Source: CAYVTV01 sp964454295 (lineage in GTDB: Bacteria; Bacteroidota; Bacteroidia; Bacteroidales; GCA-2748055). From it: a stretch of 6,761 bases of DNA. Below are positions 6,746-6,761 of this stretch, piece by piece (positions within the stretch are counted from its first letter, which is position 1; every line of letters begins with the position of its first letter). The notes beneath the pieces are model-generated. The model had not been told where the DNA came from and did no database searches. It saw only the letters and a list, made by a program, of their open reading frames with translations. The DNA lies in contig CAYVTV010000228.1 in the NCBI GenBank assembly GCA_964454295.1, positions 1 to 6,761 of the forward strand, written 5' to 3'. A program made the position numbers and the translations under genes.

Positions 6746-6761
6746 ATGGCTAAACAAATAA
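6746..6761 (+). CDS. Possible start of a further gene, cut off by the window end
   Basis: An ATG at 6746 opens a frame reading MAKQI before the window ends. GGAGA at 6732-6736 lies 9 bases upstream, a good ribosome-binding spacing. Only five full codons are visible, so no product can be named, and the frame could close just outside. It would be co-directional with lipA and lie just downstream of the octamer array. Confidence 0.35.

Noticed and set aside
6551..6757. Minus-strand open frame of 68 codons with a repeating NYSITQLL-like octapeptide
   Set aside because: It is simply the octamer array read on the strand that lacks stop codons. An 8-base repeat gives an 8-residue peptide period in every frame, and no protein family or start signal supports it.

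Overview
The window looks like chromosomal DNA from a member of the Bacteroidota, probably an environmental or gut-type Bacteroidales/Marinilabiliales relative. Three things point there. The SecA carries an insertion of about 65 residues after the DEVD motif that I associate with this phylum. There is a GH92 alpha-mannosidase lipoprotein, a family heavily expanded in Bacteroidota. Promoter-like TAnnTTTG boxes, the phylum's -7 consensus, lie in the one divergent intergenic region. This is a family-level inference; no rRNA or other strong marker is present to name a genus.

Layout: (1) 2-2650 (+), secA without its 5' end, the ATPase motor of the Sec protein-export pathway. (2) 2678-3131 (+), two small overlapping genes, DUF4160 then DUF2442, close behind secA; they form a toxin-antitoxin-like pair of unproven function and are AT-richer than secA. 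(3) 3152-5446 (-), convergent with the pair, a complete GH92 exo-alpha-mannosidase with a lipoprotein signal. It keeps the catalytic residues and, by alignment to recalled BT3990 numbering, the residues tied to alpha-1,2 specificity. (4) 5447-5650, a 204-base divergent intergenic region holding a long imperfect palindrome made of CACRAAGG units, followed by candidate divergent promoters. (5) 5651-6514 (+), complete lipA, lipoyl synthase. (6) 6515-6745, gene-free, dominated by a period-8 tandem array (core unit TTGAGTAA, about 21 units including degenerate ones). (7) 6746 to the end, a possible start of another gene, cut off after five codons.

The genes do not form one pathway. secA and lipA are housekeeping genes (protein export; lipoate cofactor synthesis). 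The mannosidase is a catabolic enzyme standing apart from any SusC/SusD-type genes in view, though it would itself be a Sec-exported lipoprotein. The least explained material is the two repeat structures on either side of lipA and the small DUF pair behind secA. I see no clear evidence of a wholly new system; the palindromic CACRAAGG element and the graded octamer array are the best candidates for a second look.
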